Source: Bacteroidales bacterium (GTDB taxonomy: Bacteria; Bacteroidota; Bacteroidia; Bacteroidales; UBA7960). From it: a DNA stretch of 40,095 nt. Positions 25,419-34,945 of the stretch are shown piece after piece. The stretch is from assembly GCA_007129355.1 (NCBI GenBank), contig SKVR01000145.1, positions 1 to 40,095 on the forward strand, read 5' to 3'. The position numbers and the translations under genes were made by a program. A model generated the notes under the pieces. The model was not told the DNA's origin, searched no databases, and worked only from the letters and a program-made list of their open reading frames with translations. How positions within the stretch are numbered: the first letter of the stretch is position 1; every line of letters starts with the position of its first letter.

Positions 25419-27119
25419 TTACGGAGTCAACTTACCATCAGTTGCTTCAGATATTTCATCAACAGCCATGCTGTCACCGAAATTGAACTGAATTTTTGAA
25501 TTCACCCTGTCGCCCGGCCCCGGTGAGAACCGCCATATCATTTGCCCTAAATCAGGAAATGACGGTTTGGAGAGTTCCTTTAAATCCAGAAACCGATCGG
25601 TAAACATTACCTCAAATGTTTCCAATAAACGGGGTACAGAATAGTAGAGCATGATATTGTGACTCTCATTTAAGGCATTTTGTAAAAACATATCATCTGA
25701 TGATATGGTGGTATCTTTTTCAAGATGAAGTAATTCGAAATATTTCAATAGATTTTCTTTCTTCGCCGAAGCAATGATGTAATCATCGCTATGAATGGCC
25801 CACCTCAGTTCATCTTTGATCAGCCCGTGGGTAAATACCTGGAAAAATCCGGGAATACTTATTTCCATCAGCTGGCCTGGTAAGTAACCGGTTTCATTTT
25901 CAGGTTCCGGAATAAGGAAAAAAATCCCCAGCCCGGGGTGCTGCAGGATACTTTCAAAATGGGTTGACCCAATCAGAACAACCGGATATTCATTCTGCCA
26001 TTGTTGTTCTCCGGGGAGTACCATTGCCAGCTCACCGGTCCAGTAGCCTGATAAACTATCCGTGCTGAGTCCTGTTACATCTGAAAACCTTCTTTTATGA
26101 AGCTCAAATAACGCGTATTTTTGGTTTTGTTGAAGAACCAACCTGAAATCCTGCTCAAACAATTCAGTGTCGGGCAGGTGATGATGGTAAACCAGAGAAG
26201 ATTGTGCAGGGATAAATTCATTCATCAGGGTTTTGGCTGGTTCCTGAAAATTTAAAATCGAAAAAAATCCCGGTGTATGCCTATGTGTATAAAGGAAGCC
26301 ATCAAAACAGGGTGCTTCCTCATCGCGACTGACTGTAAGTGAAATCCAGCCTGAAATAATCGAACAATCGATGCTAAGGGGATGATCCCAGAAAAAATAA
26401 TTAGAAAAAAAACCGCAGAATCGCGATGGTTCAATAAAAAGATGGTCTTCTTTATTGCTTGTATTCGAAAGAAGTTCAGAAAGTGTATTCTGTGTATTTA
26501 GTATGCCCAGATTGTTTCGGCCGGCATTTAATGATTTGAAGATTAAATTTTTGTCTGAAGAAATTACCGTAAAGTTTTTATCATGGGCCATATAGAGTTC
26601 CCGATAGTTTTCAGTAGCAGCGATGCTGTAAAACGTTTGGTTTGAGGTATCTGCTTTTTGTATGTGAGAATCGGGAAATAAAACCCTGGCAATTTCCAAA
26701 GCTGTTCTTTCTGCTTTTTTGCGGTGGGGAAAAGCAAGAACAAATAACCAGTTGCTTTCTCCGGGTTTGTGCATATGGTGCCATGACACGACCAGCGATG
26801 TGTTTTCCGGCACAATTGGGGAATTTGCTTCAGAATTAAAAACCGATCCGGCCTTGCGCATAAGGTCTGCGAAACGGTTAACGGAAAGTATACCCGTAAT
26901 TTCTTCCGGGAAAGGATTTTCGAGTTCAAAGGTTCCCGAAAATTCCAGTAGGTTATTTGACTGGTATATCAAACCTGCATCAGCAGGTATATAAATGAAC
27001 GGACTTCGGGCTAATGATTCAGCTTTTTTCTGAAACTCTATCAAAACCAGGTAAACTGATACCATGATAATTAGTACCAGGCCTGTAAGAAGTAAAACAA
27101 CTGTAGAAATTCTTTGCAT
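25419..27119 (-). CDS. DUF3352-like membrane-anchored protein
   Basis: A 566-residue protein with one N-terminal membrane helix (about 7-29, TVVLLLTGLVLIIMVSVYLV) and a large presumed periplasmic part. The early block FIYIPADAGLIYQSNN and the scattered hydrophobic strands resemble DUF3352-type proteins, but I see no decisive motif and the family call is tentative. It lies 166 bases upstream of the lipoprotein gene and 94 bases after the subtilase, all in one direction. Confidence 0.65.
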   Translation of the reverse strand: MQRISTVVLLLTGLVLIIMVSVYLVLIEFQKKAESLARSPFIYIPADAGLIYQSNNLLEFSGTFELENPFPEEITGILSVNRFADLMRKAGSVFNSEANSPIVPENTSLVVSWHHMHKPGESNWLFVLAFPHRKKAERTALEIARVLFPDSHIQKADTSNQTFYSIAATENYRELYMAHDKNFTVISSDKNLIFKSLNAGRNNLGILNTQNTLSELLSNTSNKEDHLFIEPSRFCGFFSNYFFWDHPLSIDCSIISGWISLTVSRDEEAPCFDGFLYTHRHTPGFFSILNFQEPAKTLMNEFIPAQSSLVYHHHLPDTELFEQDFRLVLQQNQKYALFELHKRRFSDVTGLSTDSLSGYWTGELAMVLPGEQQWQNEYPVVLIGSTHFESILQHPGLGIFFLIPEPENETGYLPGQLMEISIPGFFQVFTHGLIKDELRWAIHSDDYIIASAKKENLLKYFELLHLEKDTTISSDDMFLQNALNESHNIMLYYSVPRLLETFEVMFTDRFLDLKELSKPSFPDLGQMIWRFSPGPGDRVNSKIQFNFGDSMAVDEISEATDGKLTP

Positions 27120-27212
27120 GGTTGAATTACTTAAAAAACTGTTTCTATAATGGCTTCTTCAGCCCGTATTTGCCAAAAATGATTAAGTTTTAATCTGGTA
27201 CTCCGGATTTTA

Positions 27213-30077
27213 TTATTTCTTTAAAAACTTCAAACTCTGAACTTCATTACCTTGGATCAGTTGCAATATGTAAGTACCAGATGGCCAATCTATTGTATTT
27301 AAAGTCCGGGTATAGTTGCCTGGTTGCAAAAATTCTGATTTCTCAAAATGGTGTAACCGGGCTTTCATGTCATAGATTCTGATTTCAAAAGGTCCGGAAG
27401 CAGTAATTGTGTAACTCACATTCATGAGTTCTGCCGCAGGAGTCGGAAAAACGTTGAGCTTAAAACTATCCTGCAGGGGTTCGGTTAACGAAAGGGGAGC
27501 ATCACCACTGTAAATCAGAGCTGCCAGCTGGGAACTGGCCTGCAGGTCGTTGATATGGTCGCCGGCCAGCAGTGCAAAAGCAATGTGCAGGGTATCATTA
27601 GGTTGAATGATAAAGGGTCCGGTGCTTATCATTGTGCTGATATCGTTGTCTTTATCAAAGAAACCTGCCGAGTTGCGGTTGGATCTCATGGCGGTGTATT
27701 TATCAAATGATGTAAAACCGTTATTAATTCTTATGCTTCCGCCAAATCCCTGGTTATCAAATGCATAATGTGATAGGTTTTCATGACTTAGTAGCTGAAT
27801 ACCCGTATAATTTCCACCGTTGGCCGAAAACGCATAACCCAGCTTGTGGTCCGGATCAAAGGCTGCCCTGTGGTTTCTGATGTCCTGAAGGGTCCAATCA
27901 GCAAAAAAGCCCGCATGAAATCCCGGTAGATTGGCTCCCGATGTATTTACAATATTATACTCCAGTATCATGAACTTATCAATAGGCGAATTTGAAAATG
28001 TATAAATATCATAATGAACCCGGATTCCCACCTCGCTCATTTCGGCCAAAGTATCGGAGAATAGACCACTAATATGTACATCTCCCATGGGTGGGTCATC
28101 AGACACCCTTGCATTTTCATGAGGGAAAAACCTGTTGCTGAAAGAGTTTTCGACCGGCCCCCAGATATTATCCACAACTTTTGCTGTTGAAATGCCCGCA
28201 ACAAGTCCGGCGCATTTTATTAGGGTTCTGTTCTGGTTGGTATTGCTGTAAAGTAAGCCTACTCCCTGGCTATAGTTGGGATAATTGTAGCCAATGTTTC
28301 CTTTGCTGTTGATGGTTGTTTGGATCTGGTTGGCCTGAACATTAATATAATCCAGGTTAAAAGTCATGGAGAAGTTTTGCCGTCCGGCAAATGCACCCTC
28401 CTGCGTAAAAAAGCTGATGGTGAAATTAACATCATGGCTTGGGGGTATGCCCGGGTTGATCTTAAGAATAAAGGGATCGTTGAAATTATCGGCTGTTTCC
28501 ATATGGTTGATTGTACCAAGTACCGCCTGATCTGAAAGTATTTCAATCTGATTTGACGTTGTGGAAATAATCGCGGTTATATGGCTTGCAGAGGCCAGCA
28601 GGTTCCGGAACTGCGCACCAAGGGCAAAAGTTTCTCCGGGATTGTATAACTGGTAATATTCCGATGGGTGCTCAAACTGACTCAGCATAATGTAGGGATG
28701 ATGATCTTCAGTTAGTGCCTTGTATAGATTAAGTCTTCCGGTTCCCAGCAAACCCTGGTAGGGTAGGTTTTGCGGCAGAGTATCAATAATGTCGGTAGAA
28801 ACCTTGAGTTGTGCAGCAATCTGTAATGCCGAATATTCAGGAAAATGCGACCTGAGAAGTGCTGCAGCTCCTGCCACTACGGGAGCAGCCATGGATGTAC
28901 CGCTTGAATTAATATAGGATCCGTTGGTCCAGGTGGAGAAAATGCCCGCCCCCGGTGCCGAAATATCCACAAGATTACCAAAGCTGGAACCATCCCATTT
29001 AATATCCTGACTGTTGGTGGCAGCCACACTCATGGAGTTGGCAAATGAAGCTGGATAGATCCGTATCTGGTTGTTCGAATTGCCTGCGGCTGCAATAACC
29101 AGAGCATCCTGGTTGAGCACTGCATAGTTGATGATGTCCTGGCCAAACTGACCGGGAGAAATGGCACCTCCCCAGCTGCAATTGATAACCTTTGCCCCCT
29201 GGTCGGCAGCATAAATAATTCCTTCGTAGGCCCTGACCAATCTGCCATCAGCATCGCTGATCTTAATGGGCAGCAGCCGGCTTTTAAAGCCCACGCCTGC
29301 CATACCGGTGCCGTTGTCGGTTGATGCTCCTGCAATGCCGGCCACATGTACGCCATGAGCACTTGCATTGTATTGCGGGTAATTGTCGTTCTCACCCAGG
29401 TCCCATCCGTAAAAATTATCAACATAACCGTCGTTGTCGTTGTCTTCGCCGTTGATGGGGTCGTCATAATTGTATGCTATATCGTTGATCAGGTCGGGAT
29501 GAAAAAGATCAATGCCGGTATCAATGATGGCAATAACTATATTGGTGTCTCCCTGCTCAATGGCCCATGCATCAATAGCCTGGATGGTATTAAGATAATG
29601 TTGCGACCCGATAAAAGGATCATTGGGCTGATAAAGAAGCTGGGGCAAATACCTGGGCTGGGCATACTCTACAAGTCCTGATGCGTACAAACGGTTTATG
29701 GCGTCTTCCAGAGATTCTGTTTCGGTAATTTCGGTCTGATAAATAAGGCTGAGATCAGCATAAGGCTGACCACTGGCATGCAAGCTTTTGGCCGGGGGTG
29801 CATGGTCAGGAAATATTTTCCTGGTTTCTTCCGCATTCAAATCCTTGAGCAAAGCCTGGAATGATTGCAGTGTTATGTTGTCAGACTTGCTCCACTGCCG
29901 GGCTTCCTCCTTCAGCTTAAAAATGATCTGACCAGGGATGTAATCCTCATCGGTTATGTTTTCAGGCATGGAAAATACCGGGGGAACAAAAGATTGTGCC
30001 TGAAGTTCCCGGGTGTTCAATGCAGTTGTGAAAAAAACAACAGCCAGAAAAATGATACGGGTATCGGATATGCGCAT
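27213..30077 (-). CDS. Subtilisin-like serine protease (S8) with T9SS sorting domain
   Basis: A 954-residue secreted protease started at the ATG at 30077, which gives a proper signal peptide (IIFLAVVFFTTALN, cut near LQAQ); an upstream in-frame start would add 39 residues. An N-terminal inhibitor-like propeptide (about 40-140) precedes the catalytic domain with D186 (IAIIDTGID), H241 (SAHGVHVAG), oxyanion N333 (AAAGNSNN) and S395 (SSGTSMAAP). The last about 80 residues form a type A T9SS sorting domain (NVFPTPAAELMNVSY, SGTYILQLIQGNEVQSLKFLKK), so export through the type IX system is expected. Substrate unknown. Confidence 0.93.
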   Translation of the reverse strand: MRISDTRIIFLAVVFFTTALNTRELQAQSFVPPVFSMPENITDEDYIPGQIIFKLKEEARQWSKSDNITLQSFQALLKDLNAEETRKIFPDHAPPAKSLHASGQPYADLSLIYQTEITETESLEDAINRLYASGLVEYAQPRYLPQLLYQPNDPFIGSQHYLNTIQAIDAWAIEQGDTNIVIAIIDTGIDLFHPDLINDIAYNYDDPINGEDNDNDGYVDNFYGWDLGENDNYPQYNASAHGVHVAGIAGASTDNGTGMAGVGFKSRLLPIKISDADGRLVRAYEGIIYAADQGAKVINCSWGGAISPGQFGQDIINYAVLNQDALVIAAAGNSNNQIRIYPASFANSMSVAATNSQDIKWDGSSFGNLVDISAPGAGIFSTWTNGSYINSSGTSMAAPVVAGAAALLRSHFPEYSALQIAAQLKVSTDIIDTLPQNLPYQGLLGTGRLNLYKALTEDHHPYIMLSQFEHPSEYYQLYNPGETFALGAQFRNLLASASHITAIISTTSNQIEILSDQAVLGTINHMETADNFNDPFILKINPGIPPSHDVNFTISFFTQEGAFAGRQNFSMTFNLDYINVQANQIQTTINSKGNIGYNYPNYSQGVGLLYSNTNQNRTLIKCAGLVAGISTAKVVDNIWGPVENSFSNRFFPHENARVSDDPPMGDVHISGLFSDTLAEMSEVGIRVHYDIYTFSNSPIDKFMILEYNIVNTSGANLPGFHAGFFADWTLQDIRNHRAAFDPDHKLGYAFSANGGNYTGIQLLSHENLSHYAFDNQGFGGSIRINNGFTSFDKYTAMRSNRNSAGFFDKDNDISTMISTGPFIIQPNDTLHIAFALLAGDHINDLQASSQLAALIYSGDAPLSLTEPLQDSFKLNVFPTPAAELMNVSYTITASGPFEIRIYDMKARLHHFEKSEFLQPGNYTRTLNTIDWPSGTYILQLIQGNEVQSLKFLKK

Positions 30078-30200
30078 GAGAAACCGTTTTGAGATATTTT
30101 TAAAAAACAGTGCTTTGTGCCGCTGTAAGCTATTTAAAGCTTTTAAAAAGGTAAATTTACAATAAAACGGGGAAACAATTATCACTAGAAACACGGATAT

Positions 30201-30653
30201 TCAGCATATTTCATCGAACGTGGGGAAATTTTCCAGGAAAACAAGTTTTCCACTGGTCAGATCGATGCGGCAGCAATAGTGTTCCATTCCGTTGGTGAGT
30301 GCAAGGTATTGTGTGCGGAAACTATAATTGTAGCGGGCTGCCTGCTCAAAGGTTTGCTGCGTAATACTAACATGGGGGGCTTTACATTCAATTAGCATCA
30401 GGGGGTTGCCATGCCTGCCATAAACTACTGCATCAGCTCGCATGGTAAGGGTATTGTATTTCAGCGAAGCTTCCACGGCAATTAGTCCTTTGGGGTAGGC
30501 CAGTTCCTGGGTGATCCACATCAGGAAATGCTGCCGCACGTGTTCTTCTGGGGTAAGTACAAACCATGCCTTGCGAAAAGGATCAAAAATCCAGGTCTTG
30601 CCTTTCTTTTCGACCGTTTTAAATTCGTATGCCGGCAGGTTGAGTTGGGTCAT
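30201..30653 (-). CDS. Solitary HsdR-N-like nuclease-domain protein
   Basis: A 150-residue protein resembling only the N-terminal domain of type I restriction R subunits (HSDR_N family). The PD-(D/E)XK core is visible as Asp in MRADAVVYG and Glu-Cys-Lys in LMLIECKAP, followed by a QxxxY-like helix (TFEQAARYNYSF). No helicase part or HsdS/HsdM partner is in the window, so this is the stand-alone form often seen in Bacteroidota, with unknown role. It is divergent from amn across a repeat-rich spacer. Confidence 0.82.
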   Translation of the reverse strand: MTQLNLPAYEFKTVEKKGKTWIFDPFRKAWFVLTPEEHVRQHFLMWITQELAYPKGLIAVEASLKYNTLTMRADAVVYGRHGNPLMLIECKAPHVSITQQTFEQAARYNYSFRTQYLALTNGMEHYCCRIDLTSGKLVFLENFPTFDEIC

Positions 30654-30678
30654 TGGTTTGTTTTCATTTGTAACGCTA

Positions 30679-30686
30679 CAAAGGTA
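30679..30686 (-). promoter_or_regulatory. Putative -7 box for the HsdR-N-like gene
   Basis: TACCTTTG on the minus strand, 26 bases before the start codon. The expected -33 position falls inside the GGGTTAAT repeats (30696-30730), and no TTG is found there. Confidence 0.5.
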
Positions 30687-30695
30687 GATGTTTTT

Positions 30696-30777
30696 GGGTT
30701 AATGGGTTAATGGGTTAATGGGTTAATGGGAAAGTAAGAAAGTAAGAAAGTGAGAAAGTGAGAAAGTAAGAAAGTAA
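30696..30777. repeat. Two abutting 8-bp-period tandem arrays between divergent promoters
   Basis: 30696-30730 contains 4.4 copies of GGGTTAAT; 30731-30777 contains six copies of AAAGTAAG/AAAGTGAG. The two arrays abut exactly at 30730/30731. They occupy the core of the spacer 30654-30880; the remainder holds the two -7 boxes and an AT-rich amn leader. They resemble, in opposite orientation, the arrays at 428-537. Confidence 0.9.
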
Positions 30778-30786
30778 AAAATCCAC

Positions 30787-30794
30787 TAACTTTG
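30787..30794 (+). promoter_or_regulatory. Putative -7 box for amn
   Basis: TAACTTTG fits TAnnTTTG 87 bases before the ATG. The expected upstream element would lie in the AAAGTAAG array, which lacks TTG. Confidence 0.5.
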
Positions 30795-30880
30795 GGCCCA
30801 ATTTACTTTTCAGGCCTTAAATTAGATTAAATAGGCTTATTTTAGCAGTTAAAACCAACACCCTTAATTCCATCAAGACT

Positions 30881-31666
30881 ATGAGAACCAGAGAAGAAAT
30901 TGTAGAGAACTGGTTACCAAGATATACCGGTACAGCCATTGATGAGTTTGGCAAATACATATTGCTCACCAACTTCAGTCAATACGTAAACCTGTTTGCC
31001 AGCAAATTCAATACAAAAATCAACGGCCTTGACCGTGCCATGCCCAGTGCAACACACGAAAATATTTCCATTATCAATTTTGGTATGGGAAGTGCCAATG
31101 CTGCAACGGTAATGGACCTTCTAAGCACCGTTGAACCCAGGGCGGTTTTATTTCTCGGGAAATGCGGCGGATTGAAGAAAATCAATCAGCTGGGCGATCT
31201 GATTCTACCCATCGCAGCCATCAGGGGTGAAGGTACATCCAACGACTATTTCCCGCCGGAAGTTCCTGCCCTGCCTGCCTTCAGTCTCCAGAAAGCCGTT
31301 TCCACCAACATTCGCAATCATAACCGCGATTACTGGACCGGTACCATTTACACAACCAACCGAAGGGTGTGGGAACATGATGACGTTTTTAAGAGTTACC
31401 TGCGCCGCATCCGTTGTATGGGCATCGACATGGAAACTGCCACCATCTTCAGTGTAGGCTTTTATAACCAGATTCCCACCGGTGCCTTATTGCTGGTCTC
31501 TGATCAGCCTATGATTTCATCGGGAGTAAAAACAGAAGAGAGCGATAAGGCAGTAAGTGAAAAATTTGTGGATATGCAACTCGAAATAGGAATAGACTCT
31601 TTGAAGGAACTTATCAATCAGGGCCTCACCGTTAAGCATCTGAAGTTTGATTTTGATGAACATTAA
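30881..31666 (+). CDS. amn: AMP nucleosidase
   Basis: Cleaves AMP to adenine and ribose 5-phosphate, adjusting adenylate pools. The 261-residue protein is the short form common in Bacteroidota and corresponds to the catalytic half of the longer proteobacterial enzyme. Seen are the nucleoside phosphorylase-type core NFGMGSANAATVMDLL, FLGKCGGL, the purine-binding region IRGEGTSNDYFPPEVPALP, and MDMETATIF-like CMGIDMETATIFSVG with the catalytic Glu; LLVSDQPM completes the site. It is the first gene of a plus-strand run with holA, 40 bases later. Confidence 0.93.
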   Translation: MRTREEIVENWLPRYTGTAIDEFGKYILLTNFSQYVNLFASKFNTKINGLDRAMPSATHENISIINFGMGSANAATVMDLLSTVEPRAVLFLGKCGGLKKINQLGDLILPIAAIRGEGTSNDYFPPEVPALPAFSLQKAVSTNIRNHNRDYWTGTIYTTNRRVWEHDDVFKSYLRRIRCMGIDMETATIFSVGFYNQIPTGALLLVSDQPMISSGVKTEESDKAVSEKFVDMQLEIGIDSLKELINQGLTVKHLKFDFDEH

Positions 31667-31706
31667 CCCACCTGAAATCAGAAATTTCTGTTAACAAAAG
31701 AATACT

Positions 31707-32714
31707 ATGAGGGATTTATCCTGGAATGAAATTTTTAAGGATCTGAAAAACAAGGTTTATTACCCTGTTTACTTACTCATGGGTGAGGAGCCTTTTTATA
31801 TTGATGTCATTTCAAGATACATTGAAGAAAATGTGCTGGATGAAACGGAAAAGGAATTTAATCAGACCATTTTATATGGACGTGAAACGGATGTCCCCAC
31901 CATAATCAGCACTGCAAAGCGATATCCCATGATGGCCAACCACCAGGTGGTTATCGTTAAGGAAGCTCAGAATATCAAAGGTTACGAAGAACTGATCTCT
32001 TATTTTGAGAATCATCTCACAAGCACCATACTGGTCATTTGCTACAAATACAAATCGTTGAAGAAAACTACCAAATTTGTAAAAGAAGCAGGGAAAGTGG
32101 GTGTTGTAATGGACTCCAGAAAGGTTTACGACAACAAAATGCCTGAATGGGTAACTGACTATGTTGTACGTCGCGGATATAAAATCGGACCCAAGGCCAC
32201 ACAAATGCTTGCCGATCATTTGGGCAACGACCTGGGAAAGGTGGTAAATGAGATTAAAAAAGTGTTTATCAGTCTGCCAAAGGGCAGTGAGATAACCCCA
32301 CTTCTCATTGAACAGAATATTGGAATCAGCAAAGATTTTAATGTGTTTGAACTGCAGGATGCACTGGGTACAAAGAATGCCTTCAAAGCATTCCAGATTG
32401 CCAAATATTTTGGCGACAATCCCAAATCCAACCCCTTTGTACTTACTGTGGCCATGCTATACAATTATTTTTCAAAACTATTGATTTATCATTCCCTTAA
32501 GGATAAAAGCAGGGCTAAACTGGCAGGTGAGCTGGGTGTACCTCCTTTTCTGGTGGCTGGCTACCAGAAGAGTGCAGCCCATTACTCCAGCCCTAAACTG
32601 ATAGAGATTTTTTCCCTTTTGCGCGAGTATGATCTGAAATCCAAAGGTGTTGATAATACCTCAGCAGATCAAGGTGAGTTGCTCAAGGAACTGGTATATA
32701 AAATCCTGAATTAG
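31707..32714 (+). CDS. holA: DNA polymerase III subunit delta
   Basis: Clamp-loader subunit that opens the beta sliding clamp. The 335-residue protein shows the HolA start PVYLLMGEEPFYIDVISRYI, the Rossmann-type AAA+ remnant lacking a P-loop, and the helical C-terminal part with DNVFELQDALGTKN-like (here FNVFELQDALGTKN) and a final SKGVDN segment as in the family. Length is normal. It lies 17 bases before the EVE-domain gene. Confidence 0.92.
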   Translation: MRDLSWNEIFKDLKNKVYYPVYLLMGEEPFYIDVISRYIEENVLDETEKEFNQTILYGRETDVPTIISTAKRYPMMANHQVVIVKEAQNIKGYEELISYFENHLTSTILVICYKYKSLKKTTKFVKEAGKVGVVMDSRKVYDNKMPEWVTDYVVRRGYKIGPKATQMLADHLGNDLGKVVNEIKKVFISLPKGSEITPLLIEQNIGISKDFNVFELQDALGTKNAFKAFQIAKYFGDNPKSNPFVLTVAMLYNYFSKLLIYHSLKDKSRAKLAGELGVPPFLVAGYQKSAAHYSSPKLIEIFSLLREYDLKSKGVDNTSADQGELLKELVYKILN

Positions 32715-32731
32715 AAAATAAAAATAAAGAT

Positions 32732-33142
32732 ATGAACTACTGGCTTGTAAAATCTGAACCTGATGCCTATTCGTGGGAGCGTTTTACCAAAGATGGAAAA
32801 ACCATGTGGGAGGGCGTAAGAAACTACCAGGCACGCAACAATCTGAAAGAAATGAAGAAGGGTGATCTGGTGTTGTTTTACCACAGTGTTTCTTCCAAAG
32901 AAGTGGTGGGTTACGCCGAAGTGGTAAAGGAACATTATCCCGATCCCACGGCCGATGATGACCGCTGGGCAGTGGTTGACCTGGTGCCGGTGGATGCATT
33001 GAAAAAACCTGTAAAGCTGGCACAGATTAAAAAAGATGAACGCCTTGAAAACATTGCGCTTATCAAACAGTCCCGTTTGTCGGTCATGCCCCTGAAAAAG
33101 GAAGAGTTCGATATTATACTTCAATTGGGCGAAGACAACTGA
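32732..33142 (+). CDS. EVE domain-containing protein
   Basis: A 136-residue single EVE domain (PUA-like), a fold that binds modified bases. Seen: the N-terminal MNYWLVKSEPDAYSWE, the aromatic-cage region WEGVRNYQARNNL, and GDLVLFYHSV. The role in bacteria is not settled. It lies between holA (17 bases) and cvpA (15 bases), so it is probably co-transcribed. Confidence 0.9.
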   Translation: MNYWLVKSEPDAYSWERFTKDGKTMWEGVRNYQARNNLKEMKKGDLVLFYHSVSSKEVVGYAEVVKEHYPDPTADDDRWAVVDLVPVDALKKPVKLAQIKKDERLENIALIKQSRLSVMPLKKEEFDIILQLGEDN

Positions 33143-33157
33143 TACAAATACTCTGTT

Positions 33158-33691
33158 ATGAACCACGTAGATATTATTCTTGCCATACCTCTTGCTATTG
33201 GTGCCATTCGCGGCTTTGCCCGCGGGTTTGTAATGGAAGCTGCCTCACTCATCGGGCTCATTGCCGGCGTTTTTCTTGCTGCACTGATAGCTGATGTCAT
33301 GGGAAAGATCGTTGCAGAACTTTCCGACTGGAATGTAATGACCTTCAAAATCATAACCTTTGTAATCATCTTTGTAATGGTTGTGGTACTCATTAATATG
33401 GTAGCTCGTTTTGTTGAAAAGCTTTTTAAACTCACCGGCCTTAACCTTATCAACCGCATTGCTGGTATTGGGGCAGGTATCGTTAAATATGCCTTTGTGC
33501 TCAGCGTGGTATTGATATTTTTCAATTACCTCAACCGAACCGAAGTTCTCATGTCGGATGAAACCCAAAACGAAAGCTATCTCTTCAACAAAATCTCAGG
33601 ATTTGTTCCTGCGGTGCTGCCGCCCAAAGACTTTATCGTGGTCAAGGATACCTTTAAAAGGATCATCAACAATAATAATGAAACCGATTGA
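33158..33691 (+). CDS. CvpA family membrane protein
   Basis: A 177-residue protein with four hydrophobic helices (about 3-20, 25-46, 62-84 and 105-127), matching CvpA. The N-terminus MNHVDIILAIPLAIGAIRGF with the conserved DIIL and RGF is typical. The E. coli homologue is needed for colicin V production; in other bacteria it acts in envelope stress or sphingolipid export, so the specific role is uncertain. The tail is soluble. Confidence 0.9.
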   Translation: MNHVDIILAIPLAIGAIRGFARGFVMEAASLIGLIAGVFLAALIADVMGKIVAELSDWNVMTFKIITFVIIFVMVVVLINMVARFVEKLFKLTGLNLINRIAGIGAGIVKYAFVLSVVLIFFNYLNRTEVLMSDETQNESYLFNKISGFVPAVLPPKDFIVVKDTFKRIINNNNETD

Positions 33692-33780
33692 AAAAGGCAT
33701 GTTTCTGCCGGTTTTCATCCTTTTCAAATATTACCGGTGTCTTTTGATGCAGGTTGAAAAAATCTAACATAAATCAAGAT

Positions 33781-34941
33781 ATGGAAGAAAAATTCTGGGA
33801 TGAGATACGCGAGGAGTTTCCTGTAACCGTTAATCTGGCGTATTTTCACAGTGCAGGTATGAGTCCCATTCCCACAAGGGTATTCGAGACTGTAGTTCGG
33901 GCCTATGAAAAGATCAACAAATTCGGGGATATGTATTTTCTGGATGACCTGGAGCGTAGCAATGCCCTAAGGGGAAAGCTGGCAGAAATGCTCAATACGA
34001 AAACTAAAAATGTGTGTTACGCGCACAATACATCTACTGCTTTCGCTTTCGTGGCAGCTGCATTGAAAAAATCAGGCCCTGCCGGTTTTAACCTGGTTTC
34101 TCTTCATGATGAATTTCCTTCATCCAACATTCCTTTTGAGTTTCAGGGAATCCCCATGAAATTTGTTGAGCCGGAAAACGGTATATATACAGTGGAAAGT
34201 ATTCTGGATGCAGTTGATGGAAATACACTGGGCGTGGTTTGCAGCCACGTGCAATATTCCACCGGCTTTATGCTTGAAATGGAGAAGCTGGGAAAGGCTC
34301 TCAGGGAACGCGGTCTGCTATTCATCGTAAACGCAACGCAGGCTTTCCCGGTTTATGATGTGGATGTTGAAAAGATGCACATTGATGTACTTACCGTATC
34401 CTTTCACAAATGGGGTTTGTGTGCGGTGGCGGGCACTTTGTTTTTTACATCTGAAAGTTTTCGTAAAGAATATCCATCCGCCATGGCGGGTTGGCTGTCG
34501 GTAAAACCGCCTGCTGATGATTTTATTCCTACCCAGAAAAATGTGGAGTACGAAGCTCACGAAACTGCCGAACAATACAACTTCGGAACCATGAATATTC
34601 AGGCCCTTGCCGGTCTGGATACTGCCATCGAATTTTACAAAGAGATCGGAAGAGAAAAGATCAGGGAGCGGATCAACTCACTTACGGATTATCTCATTTC
34701 ACAGCTCAGGGAGTTGCCGGTTGATATTATTTCGCCGGTCGAAAAGCCTGAATACCGCTCGGCGATCATTCTCATCAATCTGAAGGATGCAGATAATTTA
34801 AAGGCAGTGGAGTTTCTGCGCAAGCATAATGTTGTTACATCGGTGCGCGCCGGTAATATCCGCATCGCGTGCAATTTCTTCAACAACTTCAATGAAATTG
34901 ATCAGTTGATCAATGTGCTGGAATTGTATATGGAAATGTGA
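33781..34941 (+). CDS. Class V aminotransferase-fold PLP enzyme
   Basis: A 386-residue fold-type I PLP enzyme of the aminotransferase class V / cysteine-desulfurase-like superfamily. The PLP lysine is K210 in SFHKWGL. The segment FIVNATQAFP carries Asn184 where most class V enzymes have the Asp contacting the PLP ring nitrogen; the Gln that follows (Q187) is conserved. The substrate is unknown; it is not a typical SufS/IscS because no catalytic-Cys loop is evident. I start at the ATG at 33781; a TTG at 33754 is an alternative. It converges on the helicase gene with 4 bases between. Confidence 0.88.
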   Translation: MEEKFWDEIREEFPVTVNLAYFHSAGMSPIPTRVFETVVRAYEKINKFGDMYFLDDLERSNALRGKLAEMLNTKTKNVCYAHNTSTAFAFVAAALKKSGPAGFNLVSLHDEFPSSNIPFEFQGIPMKFVEPENGIYTVESILDAVDGNTLGVVCSHVQYSTGFMLEMEKLGKALRERGLLFIVNATQAFPVYDVDVEKMHIDVLTVSFHKWGLCAVAGTLFFTSESFRKEYPSAMAGWLSVKPPADDFIPTQKNVEYEAHETAEQYNFGTMNIQALAGLDTAIEFYKEIGREKIRERINSLTDYLISQLRELPVDIISPVEKPEYRSAIILINLKDADNLKAVEFLRKHNVVTSVRAGNIRIACNFFNNFNEIDQLINVLELYMEM

Positions 34942-34945
34942 ATTA

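Noticed and set aside
30078-30194. N-terminal 39-residue extension of the subtilase
   Set aside because: It would put the signal peptide internal; the ATG at 30077 begins a normal signal peptide.
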